The notes under the pieces were generated by a model. It was given only the letters and a program-made list of their open reading frames with translations, had not been told where the DNA came from and ran no database searches. Below are positions 53,711-61,453 of a DNA stretch of 64,000 nt, piece after piece. Each line of letters begins with the position of its first letter. The first letter of the stretch is position 1. Source of the DNA: Lentisphaerota bacterium (GTDB taxonomy: Bacteria > Verrucomicrobiota > Lentisphaeria > Victivallales > Victivallaceae); assembly GCA_015061575.1 (NCBI GenBank), contig SUWF01000007.1:26701-90700 (forward strand). The letters are read 5' to 3'. Made by a program: the position numbers and the translations under genes.

Positions 53711-53718
53711 TTTTGCAA
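53690..53718 (-). promoter_or_regulatory. promoter of mraZ-rsmH-ftsL-ftsI
   Basis: Minus strand TTGCAA, 17 nt, TAAAAT, interleaved with the MraZ boxes, so bound MraZ would exclude RNA polymerase. Confidence 0.7.
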
Positions 53719-53771
53719 GTTTTAAATTGATTTTTTTTGAAAAAAAGTTGAAAAAAGTTCGTTTTCTTTAT

Positions 53772-53800
53772 TTGCATAATGAAAAAACACTTGCTATATT
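53772..53800 (+). promoter_or_regulatory. promoter of a candidate small RNA
   Basis: TTGCAT, 17 nt, TATATT. The paired 5' arm of the RNA begins 7 nt after the -10, the expected start distance. Confidence 0.65.
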
Positions 53801-53806
53801 AAAATC

Positions 53807-53904
53807 AGAAAGCAGGTCAATCTCGGAACAATTTATGCATCGGGGCCGCGAGGCCTTATTGACAGTAGTACGCTGAGACGCATACAACCTGCTTTCTTTT
53901 TTTT
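53807..53904 (+). ncRNA. candidate structured small RNA, about 98 nt, family unknown
   Basis: A perfect 11-bp closing stem AGAAAGCAGGT / ACCTGCTTTCT (53807-53817 with 53887-53897) ends in a U8 run, so it also works as terminator. Inside, UCUCGG (53821-53826) can pair with CUGAGA (53873-53878), CAAU (53829-53832) with AUUG (53858-53861), and GGGGCC / GGCCUU closes a GCGA tetraloop (53842-53857). The result is a long irregular hairpin with its own promoter. It is not tRNA, SRP RNA or tmRNA. It could be an independent sRNA, or a leader that controls the MBL gene starting 20 bases later. Confidence 0.6.
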
Positions 53905-53924
53905 AATTTAGAGAGGATCAAGCT

Positions 53925-54533
53925 ATGGATAATTTCCGGATCATTCCTGTTGGGGCATTGGCAGTGAACTGCTATTTGTATTTTCACGCCGATCAGAAAC
54001 TTTTGTTTATCGTCGATCCGGGCGATGATGCGGATTTGATCATCAGTGCGGCCGAAAATTATGCTTTTGAACGGGCGGTCATCCTGCTGACCCACGCCCA
54101 CGTTGACCACATCGGAGCAGTTCCGGAAATTGCCCGGCAACTCAATGTGGAATTTATTTACCTTAACAGCGGCGATGTGGAACTCTATTACAGTCCCGAT
54201 AACCACATCCTGCCCTATCTGCCGCCGGTAGCCAATTTGCCGCCGGTAACTTCAAGCTGGCAGCTGGATTATCCGCAATGTATAGCCACTCCCGGTCATT
54301 CCCCCGGCGGAAGCTGTTTTTATTTTCCGGACCAAAAGCTCCTGATTTCCGGCGACACCCTCTTTGCCGGTTCGGTCGGACGTACCGATCTGCCCGGCGG
54401 CTCATTTGCCACACTGGAAAAGAGCATCCGGGAAAAACTGCTCACCCTGCCGGATGACGTGACTGTTTACCCCGGCCACGGCCCCCGCACTTCGATCAAG
54501 GCCGAAAAATGCACTAATCCATATTTGACCTGA
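53925..54533 (+). CDS. MBL-fold metallohydrolase, glyoxalase-II-like
   Basis: 202 residues, the short form of the family. The metal motif THAHVDH (His57, His59, Asp61, His62), then TPGHSPGG, ISGDTLFAGSVGRTDLPGG and YPGHGP complete the dinuclear site. The C-terminal substrate domain of true GloB is absent, so the thioester substrate is uncertain. It follows the candidate small RNA and has its own GAGAGG site. Confidence 0.9.
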   Translation: MDNFRIIPVGALAVNCYLYFHADQKLLFIVDPGDDADLIISAAENYAFERAVILLTHAHVDHIGAVPEIARQLNVEFIYLNSGDVELYYSPDNHILPYLPPVANLPPVTSSWQLDYPQCIATPGHSPGGSCFYFPDQKLLISGDTLFAGSVGRTDLPGGSFATLEKSIREKLLTLPDDVTVYPGHGPRTSIKAEKCTNPYLT

Positions 54534-54550
54534 AAAAGCAAGGAAAATTT

Positions 54551-54991
54551 ATGGCAAAAGTCTGGAGTATTATTTTAGCTGGCACTGTGCTGGGTACTTT
54601 GTATGCTGCGCCGACTGCGTTGCCGCCCAACGGCACCCATCACGATGCGCAGGGCCGCTATTCCGGCTCCAGCCGCCCAAGCGGCAATACAACGATCCAT
54701 CGTGACCGCAGCGGCCGTATCACCGGCAAATCGACCGTTTCCGGCAATTACATCCGCCATCACGATGCTCAGGGCCGCTACACCGGCAGCAGCCAAAAGA
54801 GCGGCAACCGGATCATCCACCGTGACCGCAGCGGCCGCATCACCGGCACTGAACAGCATCAGGGCAACCGGACGATCTACCGTGACGCTCAAGGCCGTTA
54901 CACCGGATCTGCCACTCAACACGGCAAGCAGGTCATCTACCGCGATGCGCAAGGCCGCCGTTCCGGTTCGACTCAGGTAAAACCACGTTGA
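54551..54991 (+). CDS. secreted protein of perfect 20-residue tandem repeats
   Basis: 146 residues, signal peptide about 1-20 (SIILAGTVLGTLYAAP). From residue 30 to the end it is six 20-residue units (the last has 17): core D-x-x-GR-x-(S/T)G with GN before a hydrophobic pair. The first four alternate between type A (HHDAQGRY) and type B (HRDRSGRI), and the last two are type A-like. The encoding DNA repeats at 60 bases. No enzyme motif; it may bind a polymer or ion. It lies 17 bases behind the MBL gene and ends at a strong terminator. Confidence 0.75.
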   Translation: MAKVWSIILAGTVLGTLYAAPTALPPNGTHHDAQGRYSGSSRPSGNTTIHRDRSGRITGKSTVSGNYIRHHDAQGRYTGSSQKSGNRIIHRDRSGRITGTEQHQGNRTIYRDAQGRYTGSATQHGKQVIYRDAQGRRSGSTQVKPR

Positions 54992-55009
54992 AATTACTTC
55001 CGGATAAAA

Positions 55010-55045
55010 AATATGAGTCCGATGCCAAACCGGACTCATATTTTT
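55010..55045 (+). terminator. terminator of the MBL/repeat-protein unit
   Basis: Perfect 12-bp stem AATATGAGTCCG / CGGACTCATATT, 9-nt loop, followed by T3. The A-rich left flank may also serve the convergent recR transcript. A small CCATCC-CGCA-GGATGG hairpin follows. Confidence 0.8.
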
Positions 55046-55095
55046 ACCATCTCAACCCCATCCCGCAGGATGGTATGCGTTTATTTTTTAAACGC

Positions 55096-55710
55096 TTACA
55101 GTTGATTGCGGCCGTTTAATGCAGCCAGAATAGTTGCACTGTCAGCGTAAGCCAAATCGCCGCCAGCGGGCAAGCCTTGCGCCAATTTGGTGATTTTAGG
55201 CACTTGACCTTCAAATTTTCTGGCCACATAAAGCGCCGTCGCCCGGCTTTCGATATCGCCGCCCAAAGCCAGAATCAGCTCTTTGACTTTTCCAGTGGCG
55301 ATCCGTTCGGCCAGCGCATTGATCCGCAAGGAATCTTCCAATTCATCATCCAGCGGCGATATTCTCCCGCCCAGCACATGATACAATCCGTTGAAGCCGC
55401 CGGAACGCTCCAGTCCGGCGATCCGGGTGAAGTCTTCCACCACACAAATGACTGATTCATCCCGCCGGGGGGAAGCGCAAATCGGACACAACTCGCCAGC
55501 GCAAGTCAAATTTCCGCACACCCGGCACTCCCCTACCCGTTCCGGCAGCTGCAGCAGCGCATTGCCGAAAAACCGCAGATCTTCAGCCGGAAATTTCAGC
55601 AGCGATAACGCCATGCGCTCCGCACTGCGCCGGCCGATACCCGGCAAACGGCGCAGTATTTCGATCAGCTCATCAACGGCTTCCGGATAATCCGAGTGCG
55701 AATCACTCAT
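55096..55710 (-). CDS. recR: recombination mediator RecR
   Basis: 204 residues. Helix-hairpin-helix RLPGIGRRSAERMAL near the N-terminus, the C4 zinc finger CRVCGNLTCAGELCPIC, a Toprim domain (ICVVEDFTRIAGLE) and the Walker-B-like end. It loads RecA onto gapped DNA with RecF/RecO. Last gene of dnaX-ebfC-recR, 8 bases behind ebfC. Confidence 0.95.
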   Translation of the reverse strand: MSDSHSDYPEAVDELIEILRRLPGIGRRSAERMALSLLKFPAEDLRFFGNALLQLPERVGECRVCGNLTCAGELCPICASPRRDESVICVVEDFTRIAGLERSGGFNGLYHVLGGRISPLDDELEDSLRINALAERIATGKVKELILALGGDIESRATALYVARKFEGQVPKITKLAQGLPAGGDLAYADSATILAALNGRNQL

Positions 55711-55718
55711 TTTTTGCC

Positions 55719-56033
55719 TCAGAAAAGACCAGGGATGTTCATGCCGCCGGTGAGTTCCTGCATCTTGCTTTGCATGGCACTTTTGGCTGCAATCAAAGCT
55801 GAATTGGTGGTGCTGGCAATAATATTGCCCAAATTTTCATTACCGGCGATCGAGGGCGCAACTTTTACACTCTTGATCTGAAAATCGCCACTGACCACCA
55901 CTACCACTTCCTGATCGGCACTGGAAGCACTGAACTCAGTGCGGGCCATCTCTTCTTTGAGCGCAGCCATATTTTTCTGAATATCTTTGGCTTTCTTGAG
56001 CAGATTAGCCATTTCTCCGAGGTTTCCGAACAT
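55719..56033 (-). CDS. YbaB/EbfC nucleoid-associated protein
   Basis: 104 residues, the normal size. MANLLKKAKDIQKNMAALKEEMA is split as the dimer helix; VVVVVSGDFQIKSVKVAP gives the central strands. It binds DNA as a dimer. The place between dnaX and recR is conserved in most bacteria. Confidence 0.93.
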   Translation of the reverse strand: MFGNLGEMANLLKKAKDIQKNMAALKEEMARTEFSASSADQEVVVVVSGDFQIKSVKVAPSIAGNENLGNIIASTTNSALIAAKSAMQSKMQELTGGMNIPGLF

Positions 56034-56063
56034 AATTGATCTCCTGTTTTTTATAATTTTATT

Positions 56064-58217
56064 TTACGCATGAATATCCACGATCTCGCCGCCGAAAAGA
56101 TCCAGTACCTTCTGTACCGGCGGCAGCTTGGCGGTGGCTGCCACTTCATCCGGATTATTGATCACACTGCGCTTGTTATAGCTGTAATCACTGATATCGT
56201 CTTCCCCTGAATATGCTCCGGCTTCCGCATTGAGTTCGATAAATTCTTCAGCAGCGTAATCGTCCGCTGCAGGCGGCTCGGCTGACTGCACATCATTATC
56301 TGTTCCGGAATTTGTTTCTGAAACCGCTGCTGCGGTATATTCCTCAGCTTCCGCAGTTATATCTACAACTTCCTCAACACTTTCCAGTTCCGCTTCCGCA
56401 ACAGCTGCTGCGGGCTCCGCTGCCGGGCTCTCTTCTGCCGCACTCAACGGAGCGCTCTGCAAACTGTCGGCCGCCTTAAAATCCAGCAATATCGCCCAAT
56501 TTCCGCTGATCTGCTGCAGCAGCATCAGCAGCTTCATGCGGTTGCTGCGCAAATTTTCCATCGCCCCCGACGGAACTTCCACAGTCAGCACCGAATTGAC
56601 CATTTCCAGCGGACGGCAATCTTGCAGCGGGCAATCCAATGCGGCATTACCGGCAGCAGTTACCAGCGCTTTGAACAATGATTCCATATCCGAGGGCACA
56701 GTTTCTGCCGTTACCTTGTTCACTGCCGGAGCTTCAACCGGAGCTTCAACGGCTTCGATATTTTCGACAACTGCCGTCTGTTCGGCAGCGTTTGACGCCG
56801 CCATCTCTTGCGCAGGCACTTCAACCGCCGCCGCTGCCGGTTCCACATTTTTTACTCCCGCAACACATTCCGCAACCTTTTCAGTCACGGCCGGGGCAGG
56901 ATTTTCCACTATTTTTTCCACGGCCGGTTCCATTACCGGAGCAACTTCCGGAGCGGATGCCGTCTGAACCTCTTCCGTTTTTTGAATTTCCGGCAGCACC
57001 ACCGGCATGGTCAGCTTGGGCTGTGCCTGAAAACCCGGCACCTGGTCTATGAACTGCAAATCTCCGGCACTGCGCAGCTGATTCAGCCTTGTTAACACAT
57101 CACCGATCGTCGGCGCATGAGCTTCGTGCATGGCTTTGAGCAAAATTGCCTCCAGAAAAATCGCCTTGTTCAGCGCCTCGTGCAATATTCTCCCCACCGG
57201 GGTCAGACTTTCCATAAAGCTGCGCAGCACATCCGGCGTGGTCAGCTGAGCCAATTTACGGCAGCGTTCCAATTTTTCCGGATCAAAATCCAGCACACTT
57301 TCCACCTGATTGAGTATGTGCATAAGCTCTGCACCGCGCAGCATTTCCAGAATATCGTCGAACAATGTTTCCAGATTGCGTCCCCGGCTGGAAAGCTGAT
57401 TGATGATCGTCACCACCGGCCCGGGCTGATTCTGCAGCATTGCCGCCAGGAGCGTATCCAGTTCCACAGCATTGGTCAGTCCAAAAAGTTCCAGAACCTG
57501 TTCGGCGGCGATTTCCCGGTCATGCCCGCCAAAAAACGCCAGCATCTGTTCCAGCGATGACTGTGCATCGCGCATACCGCCTTCGGCGGCCCGGGCAATG
57601 GCACTCAAGGCCTCCGGAGCGATTTTGACATTTTCGGATTCCGCAATCAGCTTCAAGCGGTTCAATATCATATTGCCGGGGATCGGCCGCAAATCAAACC
57701 GCTGACAGCGGGATACGATCGTCGGCAGCACCAGATGCGCTTCGGTAGTGGCAAAAATGAACTTCACATGCGATGGCGGCTCTTCCACGGTTTTCAGCAA
57801 TGCGTTCCACGCCGCCTTGGACAGCATGTGAACTTCGTCGATAATGTAGATCTTGTACTTGCTGGCCACCGGCATGTGGTAAGCTTCTTCGCTCAAAGCC
57901 CGCATGTGCTCAACAGAGTTGCGGCTGGCGGCGTCGATTTCTATTACATCCAAACTGCTGTCACCGGCTAATGCCAAACAGGAATTGCACTGGCAGCACG
58001 GTTCGCCATCCTGAGGATTTTCGCAATTTATCGCCTTGGCAAAAATACGGGCGATAGTCGTTTTGCCGATCCCCCGGGGGCCGACCAAAAGATACGCATG
58101 GCCCACCCGATCACAGGCAATAGCATTGCGCAACGTGCGGATAACATGGGTCTGACCGACGACATCGCCGAATTTCTGCGGGCGCCATTTGCGCGCAATT
58201 ACCTGATGACTGCTCAT
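56064..58217 (-). CDS. dnaX: DNA polymerase III gamma/tau subunit
   Basis: 717 residues. Walker A GPRGIGKTT (about 47-55), zinc ligands in CENPQDGEPCCQCNSC, sensor-1 KFIFATTE and the AAA+ lid to about 370. An Ala/Glu/Pro-rich linker (about 415-640) precedes a C-terminal tail. It loads the beta clamp. The linker's low complexity produces long open frames on the opposite strand that are not genes. 18 bases behind rph. Confidence 0.95.
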   Translation of the reverse strand: MSSHQVIARKWRPQKFGDVVGQTHVIRTLRNAIACDRVGHAYLLVGPRGIGKTTIARIFAKAINCENPQDGEPCCQCNSCLALAGDSSLDVIEIDAASRNSVEHMRALSEEAYHMPVASKYKIYIIDEVHMLSKAAWNALLKTVEEPPSHVKFIFATTEAHLVLPTIVSRCQRFDLRPIPGNMILNRLKLIAESENVKIAPEALSAIARAAEGGMRDAQSSLEQMLAFFGGHDREIAAEQVLELFGLTNAVELDTLLAAMLQNQPGPVVTIINQLSSRGRNLETLFDDILEMLRGAELMHILNQVESVLDFDPEKLERCRKLAQLTTPDVLRSFMESLTPVGRILHEALNKAIFLEAILLKAMHEAHAPTIGDVLTRLNQLRSAGDLQFIDQVPGFQAQPKLTMPVVLPEIQKTEEVQTASAPEVAPVMEPAVEKIVENPAPAVTEKVAECVAGVKNVEPAAAAVEVPAQEMAASNAAEQTAVVENIEAVEAPVEAPAVNKVTAETVPSDMESLFKALVTAAGNAALDCPLQDCRPLEMVNSVLTVEVPSGAMENLRSNRMKLLMLLQQISGNWAILLDFKAADSLQSAPLSAAEESPAAEPAAAVAEAELESVEEVVDITAEAEEYTAAAVSETNSGTDNDVQSAEPPAADDYAAEEFIELNAEAGAYSGEDDISDYSYNKRSVINNPDEVAATAKLPPVQKVLDLFGGEIVDIHA

Positions 58218-58235
58218 GGAATATTCTCTCTTTGA

Positions 58236-58973
58236 TTAATTTATACCGTTGGCGGCTAAAATCGCCCGCTGTTCGGCAAATATCTGTTTTAACCCGACTT
58301 CAGCCAAATCCACAAGTTCGTTGAGCTGCTTGCGGCTGAAAGGCGCTCCTTCAGCAGTACCTTGAATTTCGATCAGCTCCATGGATTCGGTCATAATTAC
58401 ATTCATATCGACTTCCGCATTGGAATCTTCGGCATAGTTCAGATCCAGCACGGCTTCGCCATTGACAATGCCGACACTGACTGCGGCGACCAGCTCCCGG
58501 AATGCGTCCGGGCCGAATTTTTCCCGGTTTTCCGGCGTATTCAGCGCCAACGCCGCCGCCACTGCCGCACCGGAAATACTGGCGCAGCGGGTACCGCCAT
58601 CGGCATCGATCACATCGCAATCCAAATGCAGCGTGTATCCGTCAAGCTTTTCCAAATCAACGACCGCCCGCAGCGAGCGGCCGATCAAGCGCTGGATCTC
58701 CACCGTGCGGCCGCCTTGCTTACCATTGCTGGCTTCCCGTTTCATGCGGTCGTGCGTGGATGCCGGCAACATACCGTATTCGCTGGTGGCCCAGCCGCCG
58801 GAAACTTTTTGATTCTTCATCCAGGAAGGTACTTTATCTTCCAGACTTGCGGCACAAATCACCCGGGTCCCGCCTGCAGAAATCAACACCGATCCGGCCG
58901 GATGACTTAGAAAACCCGGCACGATTTCCAACTTGCGCAACTGATCATTTGCGCGGCCATCAACTCTTGACAT
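58236..58973 (-). CDS. rph: ribonuclease PH
   Basis: 245 residues from ATG 58973, which has GAGGAA 8 nt before it; the longer reading from 59021 would run into the SRP RNA and is rejected. RVDGRANDQLR at the N-terminus, EYGMLPASTHDRMKREA, GRSLRAVVD and LDLNYAEDSNAEVDMNV (phosphate site and active-site Asp residues) are conserved. It trims tRNA 3' ends with phosphate. Confidence 0.94.
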   Translation of the reverse strand: MSRVDGRANDQLRKLEIVPGFLSHPAGSVLISAGGTRVICAASLEDKVPSWMKNQKVSGGWATSEYGMLPASTHDRMKREASNGKQGGRTVEIQRLIGRSLRAVVDLEKLDGYTLHLDCDVIDADGGTRCASISGAAVAAALALNTPENREKFGPDAFRELVAAVSVGIVNGEAVLDLNYAEDSNAEVDMNVIMTESMELIEIQGTAEGAPFSRKQLNELVDLAEVGLKQIFAEQRAILAANGIN

Positions 58974-58999
58974 GAACTTATTCCTCAAAATAAAACAAC

Positions 59000-59100
59000 C
59001 GCCGAATCGGAACCTGTGCACCTGCTTCTGGATTTAGGGCTGCCTGGTTCCCCATCTGACCCGGTTCACCCGTCCACAGCGCACAGGTTCCGACCCGGCG
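59000..59100 (-). ncRNA. ffs: signal recognition particle RNA (bacterial small, 4.5S type)
   Basis: On the minus strand a 19-bp closing helix (59081-59099 with 59001-59019, two G-U pairs) encloses the domain IV hallmark: GGUCAG, then UGG-GGAA-CCA with a GNRA-type GGAA tetraloop, then GGCAGCC (about 59040-59065). These are the Ffh-binding symmetric and asymmetric loops. Length about 100 nt. The gene lies between accD and rph, and I see no clear promoter of its own, so it may be cut from the accD transcript. Confidence 0.85.
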
Positions 59101-59121
59101 GCAAAAATTTTCTGTCAACGA

Positions 59122-59988
59122 TCAAGCTTTGGGGGCGCCGAACGCTTCCAACAGCTGAGCCAGCTCTTTACGCTGGACTTTGCGATCGACCACCCGGTCG
59201 ATCAGACCTTTTTCCAACAAAAACTCTGCGGTCTGGAAATTTTCCGGCAGTTTGGAGTTGGTCGTTTCCTGAATCACCCGGGGACCGGCAAAACCGATCA
59301 TAGCACCCGGTTCAGCTAAAATCACATCTCCCAGCGTGGCAAAACTTGCCGTCACCCCGCCGTAGGTGGGATTGGTCATCAGAACTATATAACCCAAACC
59401 GGCTTCCGCATGACGTTCCAGCGCACCGGAAGTCTTGGCCATCTGCATCAAACTGAGGATACCTTCCTGCATACGGGCACCGCCGGAAGCAGTCACCAGC
59501 ACCACCGGAGTTTTTTCGGCAGTAGCTTTTTCCACCAGCCGGGTGATTTTTTCGCCCACTACGGAGCCCATACTGGCGCCCATGTAGCGGAAATCCATCA
59601 CACCGAGCATATAGCGCAAACCTTCGAGCGTGGCTGATCCGCAGATCACGGCATCATTCATGCCGGTTTTCTTGCCATTTTCAGCAATTCTTGCTGTATA
59701 GGGTTTGGAGTCAATAAATCCCAGAGTATCTACGCTGGTAAGCTCCTTATCGATTTCCTGAAAACTCTCCGGATCGGTCAGCAGCCGGATGCGGCCGCTT
59801 ACGCTCATCGCCAAATGACATGCACAATAAGTACAAACGTACAAATTTTCAGCAAGCTGATCTCTGTAAAGGGTGCGTCCGCACGCTTTGCACTTGACCC
59901 ATGCGCCGTCCGGAATTTCCATGCGATGCCGGGGAGCAGTCTGACCAGTGACCTTGAGGGTCGAATATTTTCCGTTTGAATCTGCCAT
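59122..59988 (-). CDS. accD: acetyl-CoA carboxylase carboxyltransferase beta subunit
   Basis: 288 residues. N-terminal C4 zinc ribbon (WVKCKACGRTLY and YVCTYCACH) at about 33-55, then the crotonase-fold carboxyltransferase with SGGARMQEGILSLMQM and PTYGGVTASFATLGD, the biotin/CoA sites. With AccA it forms malonyl-CoA. The partner gene is not in the window. Upstream 59989-60211 contains only a GC-rich hairpin GCAGCCGC / GCGGCTGC. Confidence 0.95.
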   Translation of the reverse strand: MADSNGKYSTLKVTGQTAPRHRMEIPDGAWVKCKACGRTLYRDQLAENLYVCTYCACHLAMSVSGRIRLLTDPESFQEIDKELTSVDTLGFIDSKPYTARIAENGKKTGMNDAVICGSATLEGLRYMLGVMDFRYMGASMGSVVGEKITRLVEKATAEKTPVVLVTASGGARMQEGILSLMQMAKTSGALERHAEAGLGYIVLMTNPTYGGVTASFATLGDVILAEPGAMIGFAGPRVIQETTNSKLPENFQTAEFLLEKGLIDRVVDRKVQRKELAQLLEAFGAPKA

Positions 59989-60211
59989 ATTTTTTACCGT
60001 ATGATCCAGAAATTACTTTCTACAACCGCTGCTCAGGCAATCTTCTGCCTGCCGTCTGTTATCGTGCTAATATAATCCAAATTAGCAATATTTCAAATTT
60101 ATTTATAATTTTTCCCGGAATTTTATCCGGCCGGATGCGGCTGCAGCCGCCTCTTCAGTTGAGCGGCTGCAGAAAATTTACCCGCAAAAATTTTAACATT
60201 AACATCCGGTA

Positions 60212-61297
60212 TCACTGATACTTGGCAACATCTTTCCAGTCTTCGATCTTGAACGGCACAGTTGCCCGTTCAGCTATCCGGCTGCAGGGGGTCATAACTT
60301 GCCAAAGTTCATCCAGCGTGGTTTCCGCCAGATTGGTATTGGCATCTCCGGCGCCGTAGTAGATGCGCAAAGTCTGCTGATCATCTTCCAGCACCGCTCC
60401 GCAGGGAAAAACGGTGAACTCCGTCCAGAGATCCGGATCGCCGGTTTCGTAAGGTGCTTCAGCCACCAGCAGCGGCTGTTTGGTTATTGCAATAAGTCTG
60501 GTGGGATCTTCCAGATCGAACAACGCAGCTCCGGCGGTGTAGCGCTTGTGCCACATACGGTTGCCGTTTTTCATAAGCACCGCCCGCTCCGGATCTTCGT
60601 CCACAGCGTGAAAAATCAGCAGCCAGCCCCGATCGGTCTTGACCGGCGGCGCACCGGCGCCGATCTTGCTGGTGGCAAACGGTACATCTTCGCAGCCCAG
60701 CAGCAGCTCCGAATCGCCCCAATAGCGCATATCCGGCGATAAGCTGTACCAGATATGGAACGGATCATGCCACTGATTGGAGGGGCGTTCCAAACGCATG
60801 TAAAGCCCATTGACTTTGCAGGGAGCAATGATCATATTGCGCTGCTGCGGCACACCAATACACACGGCGTCAAAATTGGTTGTACCATCGTTGCGCCAGC
60901 GGGCGATACCGGGCCGTTCGGAGTGCTGATTTTCAAAGCAGAAGCTCAAATAAAGCTCGCCATCCACCACCGTCAACCGGGAGTCATTCACCCACGGCAG
61001 CACCTCGCCGTGATAATAGACGCGCACCTGATCGGGAATAATATCAAACTTGATACCATCGTTGCTGCAGCCCAAACCGGTAAACTGAGTTCCGGTTTCA
61101 AACTTTTCGTTGTATTTTATCACCCGGGGAGCAATAAAATATTTATCCTGAAAACGGATCACTCCGGCATTGAACACATAAGTTGCCGGATACGGCATAT
61201 CCGCAGCAGTCAGCAAGGGGTTTCCGGCATAGCGGCGCATAATGGGACTGCTGTGCAGTTCACCGGGCTTTTTCTTGTCTTTGAAAGGGTTATACAT
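60212..61297 (-). CDS. GH130-family beta-mannoside phosphorylase-like
   Basis: 361 residues, family size. The five-bladed propeller motifs are visible: NPLLTAADMP, FNAGVIRFQDKYFIAPR, the proton-donor Asp in PWVNDSRLT, RNMIIAP, KIGAGAPPVKTDRGWLLIFH and YYGAGDANTN at the end. GH130 enzymes phosphorolyse beta-1,2- or beta-1,4-mannosides to mannose 1-phosphate; the subgroup is not decided. No signal peptide. A good AGGAG site precedes the start. Confidence 0.88.
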   Translation of the reverse strand: MYNPFKDKKKPGELHSSPIMRRYAGNPLLTAADMPYPATYVFNAGVIRFQDKYFIAPRVIKYNEKFETGTQFTGLGCSNDGIKFDIIPDQVRVYYHGEVLPWVNDSRLTVVDGELYLSFCFENQHSERPGIARWRNDGTTNFDAVCIGVPQQRNMIIAPCKVNGLYMRLERPSNQWHDPFHIWYSLSPDMRYWGDSELLLGCEDVPFATSKIGAGAPPVKTDRGWLLIFHAVDEDPERAVLMKNGNRMWHKRYTAGAALFDLEDPTRLIAITKQPLLVAEAPYETGDPDLWTEFTVFPCGAVLEDDQQTLRIYYGAGDANTNLAETTLDELWQVMTPCSRIAERATVPFKIEDWKDVAKYQ

Positions 61298-61453
61298 AAC
61301 TGAAACTCCTCTGTTAAATAGGTTTACCGTTTAGTTCCGTATAAATAAATACCCCACCAAAAGACTTTTGGCAAATATTTCACCACCACAACCGGACAGG
61401 CAAAATGCAACAAACCATTTTTCAACACAGATTTTCAACACACTTTTATATCG

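Noticed and set aside
56536..57095. Ser/Thr/Ala- and Pro/Leu-rich ORFs opposite dnaX
   Set aside because: Produced by the low-complexity Ala/Glu/Pro linker of DnaX on the other strand.
58974..59021. N-terminal extension of RNase PH
   Set aside because: Extra residues overlap the SRP RNA stem, while ATG 58973 has GAGGAA and matches the family start.
59016..59303. 95-codon plus-strand ORF starting in the SRP RNA
   Set aside because: Antisense to the SRP RNA and the end of accD; no ribosome site.
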